From NCBI RefSeq assembly GCF_030445035.2, contig NC_080701.1:16274798-16338797 (forward strand): DNA of 64,000 bases, given 5' to 3'. Positions 23,713 through 36,285 of the stretch are shown here, in pieces. Position 1 is the stretch's first letter, and the number at the start of each line of letters is the position of its first letter. The stretch comes from Dasypus novemcinctus (lineage: Eukaryota; Chordata; Mammalia; Cingulata; Dasypodidae). The notes beneath the pieces were generated by a model, which saw nothing but the letters and a program-made list of their open reading frames with translations, was not told where the DNA came from and ran no database searches. Position numbers and translations under genes: made by a program.

Positions 23713-24955
23713 TATATTATATATATTAAATATATATATATTTATCGATACAACATATATCAAATTCTGGGAGAAATCTAGAACTGTATCCATCTCAAGT
23801 AGAAGAGTAGTTAAAAACACTTGTATGCAAGTAAATTTTGGTTAAAACTACTGAGAGTCCTATACGAAGAGATCTATACTAAATAAACTTCTGAAAGATA
23901 TATTTTGGAGGAAGGAAAATTATTCTGGGAGGAAAGTCTGAAATGGAAATAAAATTGTGAGCAAAAAAATTTGTAAATATGTAGGTAGATAAAAAATGTC
24001 TATTGTAATGATAGTGAGTAACATGATTAACGAAGATGTGATTAAAATACTGGAGAGCAATGGCGTGTAAGGCAGAATTGGGGTGATCAAAGGTAAAATG
24101 TTTTAAGACTTTCTTGAATTGATCTGAGTGAAGAGAAAACTCTTAAATTTAGACTTTAAAAATCTACATGCTAAATTTCAAAGATAACCTCTAAAACAAT
24201 AGATATAGAGTACATAATTTCCAAACAAATAGAGAAAAAGAAATGAAATTAGATCATCCAAACAAAAGTTCAATTAAAAGGGGGGATAAGAACAAAAAGA
24301 ACAAATTAAAAGCAAAAAATAAGGTGACTAAAACAAATCCAAATATACCCATGATAACAGGAAATTTTAAGGGACTGAAGGGCAATTAAAATATAGTTTG
24401 TCAGATTAGATTGAAAACAATAACAAGTGCTGCTATCTCATCTTTTTAAAAGACAACTGGAAATGTAGAGATGTGAACAGGTTGAAAATAAAGGGAAGGA
24501 AAAAGATATCCAGTACTAGATAAATCCAAATCAATGGAAACAAAACTGACTTTGGGACAAAAAGTATTACTTGGGATAATGGAGTCATTACATCATGATA
24601 AAAGTTACTTTATCAGGAAAATACAACAATTCTAAATTTGCTTCTAATTAATAACATAACCTAAAACATAGATGCAAAAATTGATGGAACTTCAGAGAGA
24701 AATTGATGAATTCTCTACTAGAGTGAGAAATTTCAACTTGCTTTTTTGTTTATTGATGGATCAAACAACTGAAAATATCAGCACAGAAATAAAATATTTC
24801 AACAATGTAATCAACAAGTTTTATATTTTGAGCATACATATAACCCTGATCTCATTCATTAGAAAGCACGCGTTCCTAAGCACACATGAAATAGCTATAA
24901 AAACTGACTTTGTACCAGTCTACAAAGCAAGTCTCAACAAATTTCAGTGACTCCA
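23090..24955 (+). mobile_element. old L1 / HAL1-like element
   Basis: Segments such as TTTTATAGAACTGGTGAAAGAC and CACAGATCTAGGAAGAACAA, and later TTGGAGGAAGGAAAATTATTC, GTAAATATGTAGGTAGATAA and AACAAGTTTTATATTTTGAGC, follow the order of HAL1/L1 relatives. No reading frame survives. It is very AT-rich and includes a TA microsatellite. Confidence 0.65.
23675..23742. repeat. (TA)n microsatellite
   Basis: Runs of TA/AT dinucleotides with short breaks, inside the old L1-like element. Confidence 0.95.
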
Positions 24956-25009
24956 CATGACTATTTGAAGCTTTTCGTGAATTTCAGAAAAGATCATGTT
25001 CTTGGAGTT

Positions 25010-25575
25010 AATCATTCTTATGGACAAAGGAAACTTTTATTGGATTGAACTCAGTTGGGGGACTTTCACTGTCGATAGTCAGTGAGGCATGACTAGGGTG
25101 GGTCTTGGCTCTCTTGTGGAATCTAATATAAAAGCAGGACTGAAAGCAGAGACTCACAAGGAAATGTGCCGCCATTTTACCCTGCCATGTGAGAGAAGCC
25201 TCCAGGATGGCCTGCAGCCATGACAGAGAACCCCTGAGAGGCTGAGAGAGGCCGGAGGCTAGAATCAGCAGAGCAGTCGAAGCTGAACCAACAAAGTCAG
25301 GAGATGAGGGGAGAGACAAGTCTTAGGCATGATCGCCCACAGCTGACCTTGGGAAGAATGTGAGCCTGGAGGAGAAGGCAGAGACTGGTGGCCATTTTGC
25401 CTTACCAAGTGGCCAAAGTCCCAGGATCACCAGCAGCTGACCTTTAGTGAGACAGCATCCCTGATGGATTTAGATATTTTCACAGCATCAGAACTGTAAG
25501 CTTGTACCCTAATAAATTGCACTTATAAAAGCTAACCCATTTCTGGTATTTTGCATTGGGAGCCTGAAAGCAAAC
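25010..25575 (+). mobile_element. LTR-like element (same family as 42711-43252)
   Basis: It shares the order ACTAGGGTGGGTCTTGGCTC, a CCGCCATTTTACC block, CAGCATCAGAACTGTAAG, and the end TTTGCATTGGGAGCCTGAAA leading into GCAAACTAAAACAC. The 3' terminus is equivalent to that of the 42711 copy. The 5' end is unclear. Confidence 0.6.
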
Positions 25576-25654
25576 TAAAACACTCCATATCCCTGAAACC
25601 ACATTCTTTGACTATAGTTTTATCAAATTAGATGTTTATAACAAAAATAGAAAA

Positions 25655-26006
25655 TAATCCCTTATATATATATATTTGTTGTTGTTGAGGTAAATACATT
25701 AAACTGTACAATTCAGTGGCTTCTAGTTCATTCACGTTGTTGTTCAACAATTACCACTACCTAATTCCAGAACATCTTCATCATCTAAAAAGAAACCCCA
25801 TATCCATGAACTGTTACTTCTCAGTCCTCTCTCCTGTACCTGGCATCCACTAGTCTGTACTCTGTCTCTATGAATTTGCTTATTCTGGACATTTCATTTG
25901 AATGGAATAATATACTCTGTAGCCTTTTTTGTCTGACTTCTTTCATTTAGGATAATGGTTCAAGGTTCATCCATGTGCTAGCATGTATCAGTACTTCATT
26001 ACTTTT
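25655..26006 (-). mobile_element. old L1 3' end, cut by later insertions
   Basis: The text from ATTCAGTGGCTTCTAGTTCA through TTTGCTTATTCTGGACATTT to TTCATCCATGTGCTAGCATG parallels the reversed L1 3' region at 7400-7730. It stops where the SINE and a second L1 begin. Its continuation may be the block at 28770-29935. Confidence 0.8.
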
Positions 26007-26203
26007 ATATATTTTTAGGAGGTACCAGGGATTGAGCCCAGAACCTTTTACATGGGAAGCAGGTGCTCGACCACTGACCTACACCTGCTCCCCAGTAAAG
26101 ACAAGTTCACATCTTTTTTTCATTTAGAAAGGTGCTGGGGATTGAATCTGAGACCTCGTGCATGTGAAGCAGATGTTCAACAATTTCACCAGCACCTGCT
26201 CTA
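26007..26203 (-). mobile_element. dimeric DAS-I-like SINE
   Basis: Two tRNA-like monomers lie on the minus strand (plus-strand B-box complements ATTGAGCCCAGAACC near 26032 and GATTGAATCTGAGACC near 26141). The TSDs are TCAGTACTTCATTACTTTT (25988-26006) and CCAGTACTTCACTACTTTT (26204-26222), 17 of 19 identical. Confidence 0.9.
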
Positions 26204-26222
26204 CCAGTACTTCACTACTTTT

Positions 26223-28180
26223 TTTTAAAAAACAGTTTTATTCACACACCATACAATCTATCTAAAGTATACATCAGTGGCTCTCAGGATAATCACAGAG
26301 TTGTGGATTCATCACCACAATCAATTTCAGAACTTTTTCATTACTCCAAAAAGAAAAACCCTATACCTGTCATTCTTCCCTTATAATTGGTGAAATAATA
26401 TTACAATATTACTGTTAAGTATAATCCATAGTTTGCATTAGGTGTACTTTTTCCCTTATACCACCTTTATTAACAACCTGTAATAGTGACATACAGTTGT
26501 TCTAGTTCATGGAAGAACATTATTATATTTGTACTACTAACCGGTCATCATCCACAACAGGGTACACTATATTATACAGTCCCATGTTTCACTATCTAGC
26601 TTTCCTTTGTGTAACATACATGACCCTGAACTTCCCCTCAACCACAATCACACCCATAATTCAGCATGGTTAATTACACCCAGTGATGTTCCATACCATC
26701 ACCTCTATCCATTTCTAAACATTTATAATCAACCTTATTAAACATTTTGCATAAATTAAGCATTGGCTCCCCTTTCTCTATCCTCATTCTATCTCCTGGT
26801 AAACCTATAGTCTAGATTTTAACTCCAGAGTTTGCTCATTATAATTAGTTCATATTAGTGAGATCATACAATATTTGTCCTTTTGTGTCTGGCTTGCTTC
26901 ACTCAACATAATGTCCTCAAGTTTCATCCATGTTTTTGCATACAATAGGGACTTCATTCCTTCTTACAGCTGAATAATATTCCACTGTATGTGTATACCA
27001 TGGTTTGTCCATTCATTGGTTGATGGACACTTGGGTTGCTTCCATTTTTTGGTAATTGTGAATAATGCTGCTATGAACATCTGTGTGCCAATGTCTGTTT
27101 ACATCCCTGCTTTCTGTCCTTCTGAGTACATAGCCAGTAGCAGGACTGCTGGATCATATGGCAATTCTCCACTTAGCTTCTTGAGGAACTGCCCATCTTC
27201 CACAGCAGGTGTACCATTGTACATACCCACCAGCAGTGAATAAGCATTCCTGTTTCTCTACATCCTCTCCAACAGTTATTTTCTTTTTCCTTCTACTTTT
27301 TAAATAGTGGCCATTCTACTAATGTGAAATGATATCTCATTGTGGTTTTGATTTGCATTTCCCTAATAGCTAGTGATGCTGAGCATCTTTTCATGTGCTT
27401 TGTAGCCATTTGTATTTCCTCTTTGAAAAAGTGTCTTTTCAGGTCTTTCGCCTATTTTTAATTGGGTTGTTTCTTTATTGTTGTCTTGTAGGATTTCTTT
27501 ATATATTCTGGATATTAAAGCCTTAGCAGATATGTGGTTTCCAAATATTTTCTCCCATTGAGTTGGCTGCCTAGTCACCTTCTTGACAAAATCCTTAGAA
27601 GCACAAAAGTATTTAATTTTGAGGAGGTTCTCTGTATCTATTTTTTCTTTTGTTGCTTGTACTTTGGGTGTAGAGTTTAAGAAACTACCACCTACTACAA
27701 GATCTTGAAGATGTTTTCCTACATGTTCTTCTAGGTGGTTTATGGTACTGGCTCTTATATTTAGGCCTTTGATACATTTTGAGTTAATTTTTGTATAGGA
27801 TGTAAGGTAGGGTTCTCTTTCATTCTCTTGGATACGGCTATCCAGTTCTCCCAGCACCATTTGTTGAATAGACTGTTCTGTTCCAATTGAGTGGATTTGG
27901 CAGTCTTGTCAAAAATCAATTGACCATAGATGTAAGGGTCTATTTCTGAACTCTTAATTCAATTCCATTGGTCAGTACCTCTATCCTTACATCAGTACCG
28001 TTCTGTTTTGACTACCGCAGTTTTGCAATATACTTTGAAGTCAGGAAGTGTGAGTCCTCCAACTTCATTCTTCTTTCTCAAGATGTTTTTGGCTCTTTGG
28101 CACCCCATGAATTTGATGATTGGCTTTTCCATTTCTTTGAAGTAGGCTGTTTCATTCTTAATCATTAAATCTTAACTAGG
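26223..28180 (-). mobile_element. L1, ORF2 C-terminal part and 3' UTR
   Basis: The sense strand is minus. From 27860 downward a 165-codon frame includes LTSYTKINSKCIKGLNIRAS and WEKIFGNHISAKALISRIYK, both hallmarks of the ORF2 C-terminus. 27250-26990 continues in other frames, and 26990-26230 is 3' UTR. It is 5'-truncated near 28180. Frameshifts and stops are present. Confidence 0.92.
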
Positions 28181-28185
28181 ATCAA

Positions 28186-28769
28186 GAGTCTGACTGATGC
28201 TGCTTAACTAGTGTGTTCCAGGCAGGGTAGCAGCCTCTCAGGGGAGGGCCCAGTAGCTTTTGCCAAAGGAAGTGTGGCATCAGCGAGGGACACAGGAACA
28301 GCAGGCACCAGTAAGGATGTAGAAGGACCACTCTGTCCTGTCAAATTTGCATTTACAGTGAGGCTCAGGGCTTTTCATTCTCTTGAGTTTCAGTCATCCA
28401 GAACTTAGTGTGTCTTACCTTCTTCCTTTCTGCGGACATTAACCGAGGGCCTACAAGGTGCAAAACACCCCGGCATCTGACAGTTCTGTAGGCCAGGAAC
28501 CCTGCCACTACACGATAAGATGGTTTTCCACCAGGCTGAAGAAATCAACGTGCCAGCTGGGCTGAGCTCTAGTCTGCAAGTTCTGGCAGAAAATCCACTT
28601 TCAGGTGCATACAAGTTATTGGCGGAATTCATTTCTGCTGTAGGATACTGCGTTTCTTGTTTCCTTGCTGGCAGGGAGCTACTGCCTACATTCCTTCCAC
28701 ATGACCTCCTCCATCTTCAAAGCTAGCTATGGAGAATCTCCCTTGCGTGAAATCTCATGCACACTTTGA
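28186..28769 (-). mobile_element. unassigned sequence, possibly LTR fragment
   Basis: GTTCTGTAGGCCAGGAACCC, then CTCCATCTTCAAAGCTAGC, resembles the reversed 3' half of old MaLR-type LTRs. The left half is unrecognised. Low certainty. Confidence 0.35.
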
Positions 28770-29935
28770 ATCTCCAGAACTTCCTTACTGTTAAAGCCTG
28801 AGTAATATCCCATTGCATTGATATACCACAGTTTGTTTATCCATTCTATCTAAATGATAGACATTTAGATAGTTTCTACTTTTTTTTTGCTATTATGAAT
28901 AATGCTTTATGAATATTAGTGTACAAATATTTATTTGAACACCTGTTTTCAATTCTCTTGAATATATACCTAGGAGAGGAATTGCTAGATAATATGGTAA
29001 TTCCATGTTTAGTTTTTTGAGGCACTGTCAAGCTGATTTCCAAAGTGTTGCACAATTTTACAATCCCTCCAGCAATATGTGAAGGCTCCAATTTCTTCAA
29101 GTCCTTGTCATCATTTGCTATTTTCAGTTTTTTAAACTTATAGCTTCTCTATTGGGTATAGAATAAATGGTACAGCGATCTCATTGTGGTTTTTTTTTTT
29201 AATCTTTTTTTTAAAAGATTTTTAAATTTATTTTTATTTATTTCTCTCCCCTTCCCTCCACCCCCCATTGTCTGCTCTATATGTCCATTTGCTGTGTGTT
29301 CCTCTGTGACCGCTTCTATCCTTATCAGCGGCACTGGGAATCTGTGTTTCTTTTTGTTGCATCATCTTGCTGTGTCAGCTCTCAGTGTGTGCGGTGCCAT
29401 TCTTGGGCAGGCTGCACTTTCTTTCGCGCTGGGCAGCTCTTCTTATGGGGCACACTCCTTGCACGTGGGGCTCCCCTACGCGGGGACACCCCCGCGTGGC
29501 ACGGCACTTCTTGCGTGCATCAGTACTGAGCATGGGCCAGCTCCACACGGGTCAAGGAGGCCCAGGGTTTGAACCGTGGACCTCCCATGTGGTAGGCGGA
29601 TGCCCCATCCTTTGGGCCTGGTCTGCTTCCCTCATTGTGGTTTGGAATTGCATTTCTCTAAAGATTAACGATGTTGAGCATCTTTCCATGTATTTGTTGA
29701 TCATTTGTATCTCTTATTTGCCTATTTTAAAATTGTGTTGTTTGTCTTGATTGTTGAGTTGAAGTATTCTTTATATATTCTGGATAATATACTTTTATCA
29801 GATATACAATTTAGAAATATTTTCTTTCATTCCATGGATAGCTTTTTCACTCTCTTGGTAGTGTCTTTTAATGCAGAAAATTTTGTAAAGTTTGATGATG
29901 TCCAATTTACTTTTTCTCTTCTTGCTTACATAATT
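28770..29935 (-). mobile_element. old L1 ORF2 end, split by a SINE
   Basis: Reversed L1: ATTGCATTGATATACCACAG, GCTATTATGAATAATGCTTT, GAGGAATTGCTAGATAATAT, then after the SINE GCATTTCTCTAAAGATTAAC and TTTATATATTCTGGATAATA. This order matches the L1 at 26980-27530. The sequence resumes seamlessly across the SINE at 29181/29632. Confidence 0.85.
29193..29631 (-). mobile_element. DAS-type SINE inserted in L1
   Basis: Reversed GC-rich tRNA-Ala SINE. The T-rich tail is at 29193-29250 and the head ends ...TCTGCTTCCC at 29631. The 12-bp duplication TCATTGTGGTTT is perfect (29181-29192 and 29632-29643) and is part of the interrupted L1. Confidence 0.95.
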
Positions 29936-30059
29936 TAAGAATTCATTTGCACAATGAAAATTAGAAAATATTTTGAACTGAAAGAGGTTGAAATAGGGAA
30001 TAAAAATGTTTGAATAGAGGTACAGTTTTGCTAGAGGGGAGTATATAGTTTTAACATAT

Positions 30060-30605
30060 ATATTCGACTTTCAATAAAGGATGAAAAGAAACTATGTATG
30101 TCCTTATCTCAAGCAAGTTAGAAAAAACAGCAAAATTAATCTCAAGGAATGGGTTTAATTTAAAATTTCTGCCCTAAGGTAAGGGGCTGAAATTAATAAA
30201 ATAGATAAAACTGTACAAAAGAGTACATCAACAAATTGAATTTCAAAAATTTGTTTCCTTGAAAATATTAATAAATTGATGTGACACAGACTAGACCAAT
30301 TAAGGGAAAAAAGGAAAATGGAATATATAATGAATACAAAGAATGAATAAAAGGACTTCTTACATATTTGACAGTCATTAAAAGATATAATATGAAGATA
30401 TTAGAAACAATTTTATGTAAGTATTACAAATTAAATCAAATAGATAACGTTTTGAAAAATATAACATGCCAAAACAGACACAAGAAGAAATAAATAATAT
30501 TTTTATAATTATAAAAAATAATCTCCACTACTTTTTTTTTAACAAAGAAAATCCCAGGCCTAAATGGCTTCAGATGAGAATTCTTATAAATACCTAAAAC
30601 ACACC
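30060..30605 (+). mobile_element. ancient L1 ORF2 fragment (endonuclease-RT linker)
   Basis: Broken homology runs from CAAGCAAGTTAGAAAAAACA, through AATTAATAAAATAGATAAAAC and TGGCTTCAGATGAGAATTC, corresponding to the region just before the RT domain of L1 ORF2. There are many stops. It ends at the point where the young L1 at 36284 begins in the same ORF. Confidence 0.75.
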
Positions 30606-32540
30606 TCTTCCTCTAAACACTGTAGAAATTTATCCTTCTAAGGGTTATTAAGCTATCGTGTTAATACCAAGCACATGCTTTTACACTTTACTTTCTGATG
30701 CAATTTACAATTAATTTTTGTCAGCTAGATCTGTTAGGCTGTGCAAAGAGGCAGCATTGGGGGGAGACCAGAACACAGGGTGTAGGGGTGTGGGGTGATA
30801 CTGTGTAATACCCAACAGGTATTATAAACTAGTTTTAAAAAACAGATTATTAAACCAAAAGAAAAAGGAGATAGTGGCCAATGAAAGTCAAATAAGCAGA
30901 TCAAATATGATCTTTGAATTTTGTACCATAACCATTGGTATGTTTAGGGACAGCTGCTGTGGGGAGATGATAGGGGCAGGAGCCTTTTAAAAATGGGTTT
31001 ACAGGTGAGTAGAAAGTAAGAATGGAGACCTATGACATGGGCTTGGTACTCACTGTTTTTGGGCCCAGAAGGTGTTGCTATAATAGGTTTCAAGTATTTA
31101 TCAGCTGTATTTTGGCTTGACTGGCACAGACAGGGACTAACATCTTGGGCACTAAGATATAAATATTATGAGGCTTAAGCTGGATTAGATAATTTATTCA
31201 GCATATTATCTAGAGCTGGCTCCATAAACCATAAATTGGTAATGGCAGGACTAAAATATTTGACCGGACAGCCCAACAAAGTTATCCTTAGTGACCCAGA
31301 CCAGCTGAGAATTTTCCATTATTCCAATTTGGTTTTCTATTGATACAGAGATTTAGTCTTCTACCATAGCAGATGTTTATCTTTCGAAGGGAGACTAACT
31401 TTATTTTAATAATTAATAGTGAATAGGATCTGGTTACAGGATTAGATTGCCCCAGTCCTTTACAATAAACTTTATAGCCCATGCTTTAAGATCTAGCTGC
31501 TTCCTTTTGGGATCTGAGATTTGTCAGGGCAGAAAGTTTTGCTCTTGCAGGCAGTTTGATGAAGCAACTTTCATCTCAAATGCATTCACAGCAGTTCTCT
31601 TTGGTGTCACATCTAGAGCTGGAAGGGCTTGGTGTTACAGGAACAGCTACAGCAGCATTCCAGATGAGTTTGCAAAGAGTCTTGGTAGGGAGCCTGTTAA
31701 TGAGGTATTGTCAAAAACTTAGCCAAAAAAAAAAAAACCCCACTCTCGGAGTTAGAATTATTATTATTTTTAATAAATGATGTGCAAAGGTGCTTAAAAA
31801 TGATGGTGTTTTTTTTTCAGTTTATGAAAGTTTATGTTTTGGATAGGATCCAAGTAACTTATTAAACAATAGAACTTTCATTGTTCCTTGGGGAATGACC
31901 AAGAAGGGCAGAGAGGCACAAAGCAATTTATGTACTTCTCTTGAGGAATAGTGCAGGCAGAGGACCATCCAATCAGACACCTACCTGCTCCACTGTGAGC
32001 TCTCCCCACATGCCATAGGACTGCTTGATTCTCCCAGGGTTTCTCAGTTTCCTTGTTCCTTGAAAACTGGAGCATCATTAGCCTATTTTCCTCATCCTTA
32101 GAGGTTCTCTTTCTCGATAACAACTTGTTCCACACTCTGGGGCAAGGACACTGGGTATAGTTGCAAAATGGAAACAAGGTGACTGAAATCAATATCAAAT
32201 CTACACAGAACCAGGCTGGTTGGCACAAGGTCACAGGGAAGGCATAGCCAACAAGGGATAGGAATCTACTCTGACATTCTTTATGTATCTCCTGTTCATT
32301 CTCCAGTTTCTTGGTTTTGTTCTGAGTAGGAAGCGTGCTTGTCTTGTATTAAAGAGGCTATTGATAGTTTTTGCTGGGCATTTATTTCATTTTTAAGCCC
32401 ATCTTCACGGTAAAGAATGCCAAAGAAAACAAAACATAAGAGTGTTTTGAGATTACCTGTTTTCAGATAACTTATCTCGATAAGAAGGCTCAGAATCCAG
32501 TGTTTTTTGGGCAGTGATAATATTGGACCGTGGGGTGTAT
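30606..32540. other. unique non-coding sequence
   Basis: No repeat is named. An A run lies at 31723-31735. The open frames on both strands are short and unrelated. Confidence 0.45.
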
Positions 32541-32544
32541 TATT

Positions 32545-32931
32545 AAGTATTGACCCCCATGAGTCAAACCTCCAAGTATCCAAGTTCTATACTGACTTTG
32601 GACTTGGCCATTGGCTTGCTTTGGCCAATGGGACGGCATAAGTGTGACATAAGGAGGGGCCTGCCAAACACTCGTGTACTTGGGCTTCCCTCTTGGAATG
32701 TTGCCCTGAGAGTCTCAAGTACAAGGCCACATAGAGAGAGAGGCCCAGCCACCCCAGCTGTCTCAGCTGAGCAGAGTTCCTAGCAGTTCTGCCTGCTGGA
32801 TGCTCCCACTGGGGTAATCTCTGGGAAGGTCACCAGAAGACCCACTCATGGGAAATAAGAAGTCACTGCTTTACCAAGCAGTTAAATTTTGGGGTATTTT
32901 GTCACACAACAACAGATAACTAAAACAGGCC
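32545..32931 (+). mobile_element. ancient LTR, MaLR-like
   Basis: GACTTTGGACTTGGCCATTG, TTGCTTTGGCCAATGGGAC, GAGAGAGAGGCCCAGCCACC, and the end AAATTTTGGGGTATTTTGTC with ACAGATAACTAAAACAG show the order of a common old mammalian LTR. Subfamily not assigned. Confidence 0.65.
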
Positions 32932-34670
32932 AGAATCTTTTTCATATCACATTTGTTTTTGTGCATGTGTGTGGATAACTATGTTTGTGATATTGTACAA
33001 TAAGTCCCTCTTGTAGACCTATAAATTTCCCAGTACCTATACCCCAAAGACATAGGACTGCTTTTGATAAGGCAAACACAAAATCTGTTCCATTGTCCAG
33101 GGCTGTATTTATAAAGATTGGGTGAAAGAAAAGATGTAAATGGGAAAGAAGAGAAGACACATGGTGTATGTGTGAGTGTGTGAAAAAGAGGGAGAGGGAA
33201 TAGAGGAATCTAGTTAACTAGGAAAGGTTCTTAGTGGGTGGTGATGTACTAAACAGCACAGGTGGTAGAAACATGTTAACTTCTGAGTTCAAGACCTAAT
33301 GATTAAGACAATTTACATGTGGTGCCTAAGAACTGGCTCATAATTAAGAGCCACATTAATGCAAGCATTGGTATTCCAGGGATTCGTTCCTATAGTTACT
33401 TTCATTTTTTTTTCTTTATAATCTTTTACATGCTTTGCAAGTTAAATGTGTCATGCTGAAGCCACAAATAGAAAAGAACATTAAAAAAGTAAATATTCTT
33501 ATTTTGATGCCAACTTGCCTTTAGATTGCCCTATAATATTCTCGATCTTTTTTAAAAAAATGATACAGAGCACTGACAAATAGACTTTTTTCCCAAGGAA
33601 TAGGAAAGGACGGTATGATAAAGGATATTTACAATTAGGATTTGCTCATATAGTAATGCTTAATCTTATTTGAAACATATTCTCTAATGTGAGTGTACAG
33701 ATATATTTGTTGTCGCTGTTTTTTTGTAAAACATATTTTCAGTAGTTAAGAAGTTCTCCAAATTGTGCTTCACAGCCCCCAGATACTGTCACTGAGGGTC
33801 TCTAGGTTTTAGTAGTAGGGACATCTATGGGTTACCCATTTTTTTCTCTGAACAGCTTCTTTTTGTGTACGCATGTAACACCCATTTGCAATGAAAACAA
33901 AATGAGCCCCCTTGTAATAAACAGATCAGCAAAGTAGTAAGGGGGCTGTGTATGAATATACACCCAATTACTTTTGATTTATAATGATCAATTAAAATGT
34001 GCGCGGACACACAGTCAGCTATACCACACATACTGAAAGACATCACCACGCCACGCCCATTTGGGATCTAGTTCTCTTGATTCCTCTGGCATGGATGCCC
34101 TATCACCATTCTCACTAGGTGGGAAAAGCTGGAGGCAGTATCGATCAAATCCTTCTCGCTGCTTCCCCAATTGTTTTACTATTATAACAGCGATGATTTC
34201 CCAGGAAGAAATCACTTGAAGTATGAGGCAAAATGCCATTTGCTGAATACCCTGTTCAGAGTCACCAGGTTAGACAGCTTTTTCTTCCCCAAAGTGAGGA
34301 AAACACAAATGGAAAGGAAGCAGGTGTGGTTGCCTGGCTCGCCGTGTCAGCTGCTCCTCTGGGTTTAACGAGCCACGGCGTTGCAGGGAAGGAGGATGAA
34401 GGAGAACATCAATGGCCTTATTTAGAAATTATGTGCTTAAGGACTCTTCTTTGTGTGCACAAATAGTTTTTAAATTACAATCTTGCCCTTTTCCCCTTCT
34501 TGTCACTTCGCTCCTTCCTACTTCCATCATGGAGATCCACGACCCACCATATATTTTCTGTGAAAGTCAAGGAATCTGTAGGCCAGTGTCAATGGTGAGA
34601 TTGTTCACGGTGAGTTTTAGATGAGATCAGGTTAAACTGTATTTTTATTTGTACTTTTATTTTATTTTAC
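32932..34670. other. unique non-coding sequence
   Basis: Nothing recognised. The stretch near 33960-34060 (ATAATGATCAATTAAAATG, then a CpG-bearing segment) looks less decayed than its surroundings but I cannot support a function. Confidence 0.4.
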
Positions 34671-35095
34671 AGTGGTGTTTCTTAAAGTATGGTCTGGAGA
34701 CCAGTGCTTTAGCAGAGTGGAAATGGCACCCCAGGGGCAACGTAATGTGTTTGCACTCTCTCTCCCAAGGCAGTGCTAGAATTTTCCTAGAAAATAAATA
34801 AATACATAGCGAAAAAGTTTCTGTGCTCCTAGGAAGACAGATCTGAAGATGAATGAATCTAATTTCCCACTGGGGTCTTCGTGGTACCTCAGGACATGTG
34901 CTGCCCTCCATTTCTCTTTCACCCTTTGCTGGAGACCGACAGCCTCAGATTTACTTAAGTTTTTAAAATGTAGATTCTGGGTACCCTCTGGAAAGTTTCT
35001 GATTTAGTTGCTGTGAGGTGGGACCAAGGAACCTTCACTTTATGCAGTCACCTGAGAAGATTCTTATGCTCACCAAAGTTTGAGAAGCTCAGTAA
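34671..35095 (-). mobile_element. possible MER5-like hAT MITE, interrupted
   Basis: CAGTGGTGTTTCTTAAAGTA at the left and CACCAAAGTTTGAGAAGCTC at the right resemble the inverted ends of a MER5-type hAT miniature transposon. About 250 unexplained bases separate the two halves. Confidence 0.4.
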
Positions 35096-35254
35096 AGATA
35101 AGGAATGAAAACTCAGTATGAGGATAAACATCTTCGGGATTACTATTGGAGAAAGGGTTCTAATTTACTGAGGATAAGTACTATACTATAGTTGTGAAGT
35201 AATCTGTATGATTAAAGTGATTTATAGATAAAACACTTGGGCTTCAAAATCATT

Positions 35255-35385
35255 AGGGAGCCATATGACCTGGAAATCCCACTTCTCCACCCCTCAATAT
35301 ATGCCCTGAAAATTTGAAAGCACGGATATTTGCACACCATTGTTCCTAGAGGTAGTATTCCCAATTGCCAAAAGGTGGAAACAGC
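35255..35385 (+). mobile_element. short L1 ORF2 fragment
   Basis: GCCATATGACCTGGAAATCC, then ATTGCCAAAAGGTGGAAACA, parallels the L1 ORF2 segment at 38345-38470 of the young copy. Confidence 0.7.
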
Positions 35386-35439
35386 CCCTCCCTGCCTTTT
35401 CCCTACTCACCACCTTCTACCGGCCATGAAATGTCACTA

Positions 35440-35720
35440 AGGGTTGACATGACCTCCCCGCTGGTTGGAATGTGGATGCGCTAGCTAAAACATGTGGAAA
35501 TATCTTGTACCTTAGGTGGAAGCCACAGGATAAAGATGGCAAAGAAAAAGAAAGAAGCACCTTGGGTTCTCATGATAACTTCTAGAAGTCATCCTTGCAT
35601 TCCTGGGCTGATTTTGTTATGCTTTTATGTGTGAGAGAAATACATTTTTATAAAGTTTAAGTCTCCTGCATATAACTTGTAGCCAAATTTAGCTTTCATG
35701 TCTATACCAGGTTAAATTGA
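35440..35720 (+). mobile_element. possible old LTR-like fragment
   Basis: ACCTTAGGTGGAAGCCACAG, then GTGTGAGAGAAATACATTTT, resembles a dispersed mammalian repeat, but the family is uncertain. Confidence 0.3.
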
Positions 35721-35811
35721 AGGCCCTTACTTTTTAACCATTCTAAGCAAAACAAAACAAACAAAACTATCTTGTATATAGTCTTGCCTTAGTAATTGCA
35801 ATATCCTGGTT

Positions 35812-36270
35812 ATTGATTGAATTTTGTCCCCAGAAAGACATGTTCAAGTCCTGATCCTGGTCCTGTGGGTATGAAGTTACTTGTAACTTAGGTCTTTGAC
35901 AAGGTTATTAGTTGCAATGAGGTCAAACTGGGTTAGAGTGGGTCTTAACCCAAGATGACTGGCATCCTTATAGGAAGAGGAAATTTGCACACAATAAGAG
36001 AGAGCAGAGAGAGAGAGAGAGAGAGAGAGACAACCATGTGATAGAGGCAGAGTTTGAGTTACACTGCCATATGCCAAGGAATGGCATGGATTTCTGGCCA
36101 CCACCAGGAGCCAAGGGAAAGGGATGGAGCAGATTCTCCCCTTTAAGATCAAGCATGGCCTCTCCCACCCCTTGATCCCATACTTCTATTCTCCAGAACC
36201 ATGAGACAAATGAATTTCTGTTGTGTAAGGCAACCAGCCTGTGGTACTTTCTTATGGCAGTCCTGGCCAC
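35812..36270 (+). mobile_element. MLT1-like LTR
   Basis: This has the classical order of an MLT1-type LTR: ATTGATTGAATTTTGTCCCC, GGTTAGAGTGGGTCTTAACC, GACTGGCATCCTTATAGGAA, CCAGAACCATGAGACAAATG, and the end CTTATGGCAGTCCTGGCCAC. A GA microsatellite (about 36006-36030) is expanded inside. The young L1 abuts its 3' end. Confidence 0.75.
36006..36030. repeat. (GA)n microsatellite
   Basis: GA dinucleotides grown inside the LTR's purine-rich section. Confidence 0.93.
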
Positions 36271-36285
36271 AAAAAAAAAAAAAAT

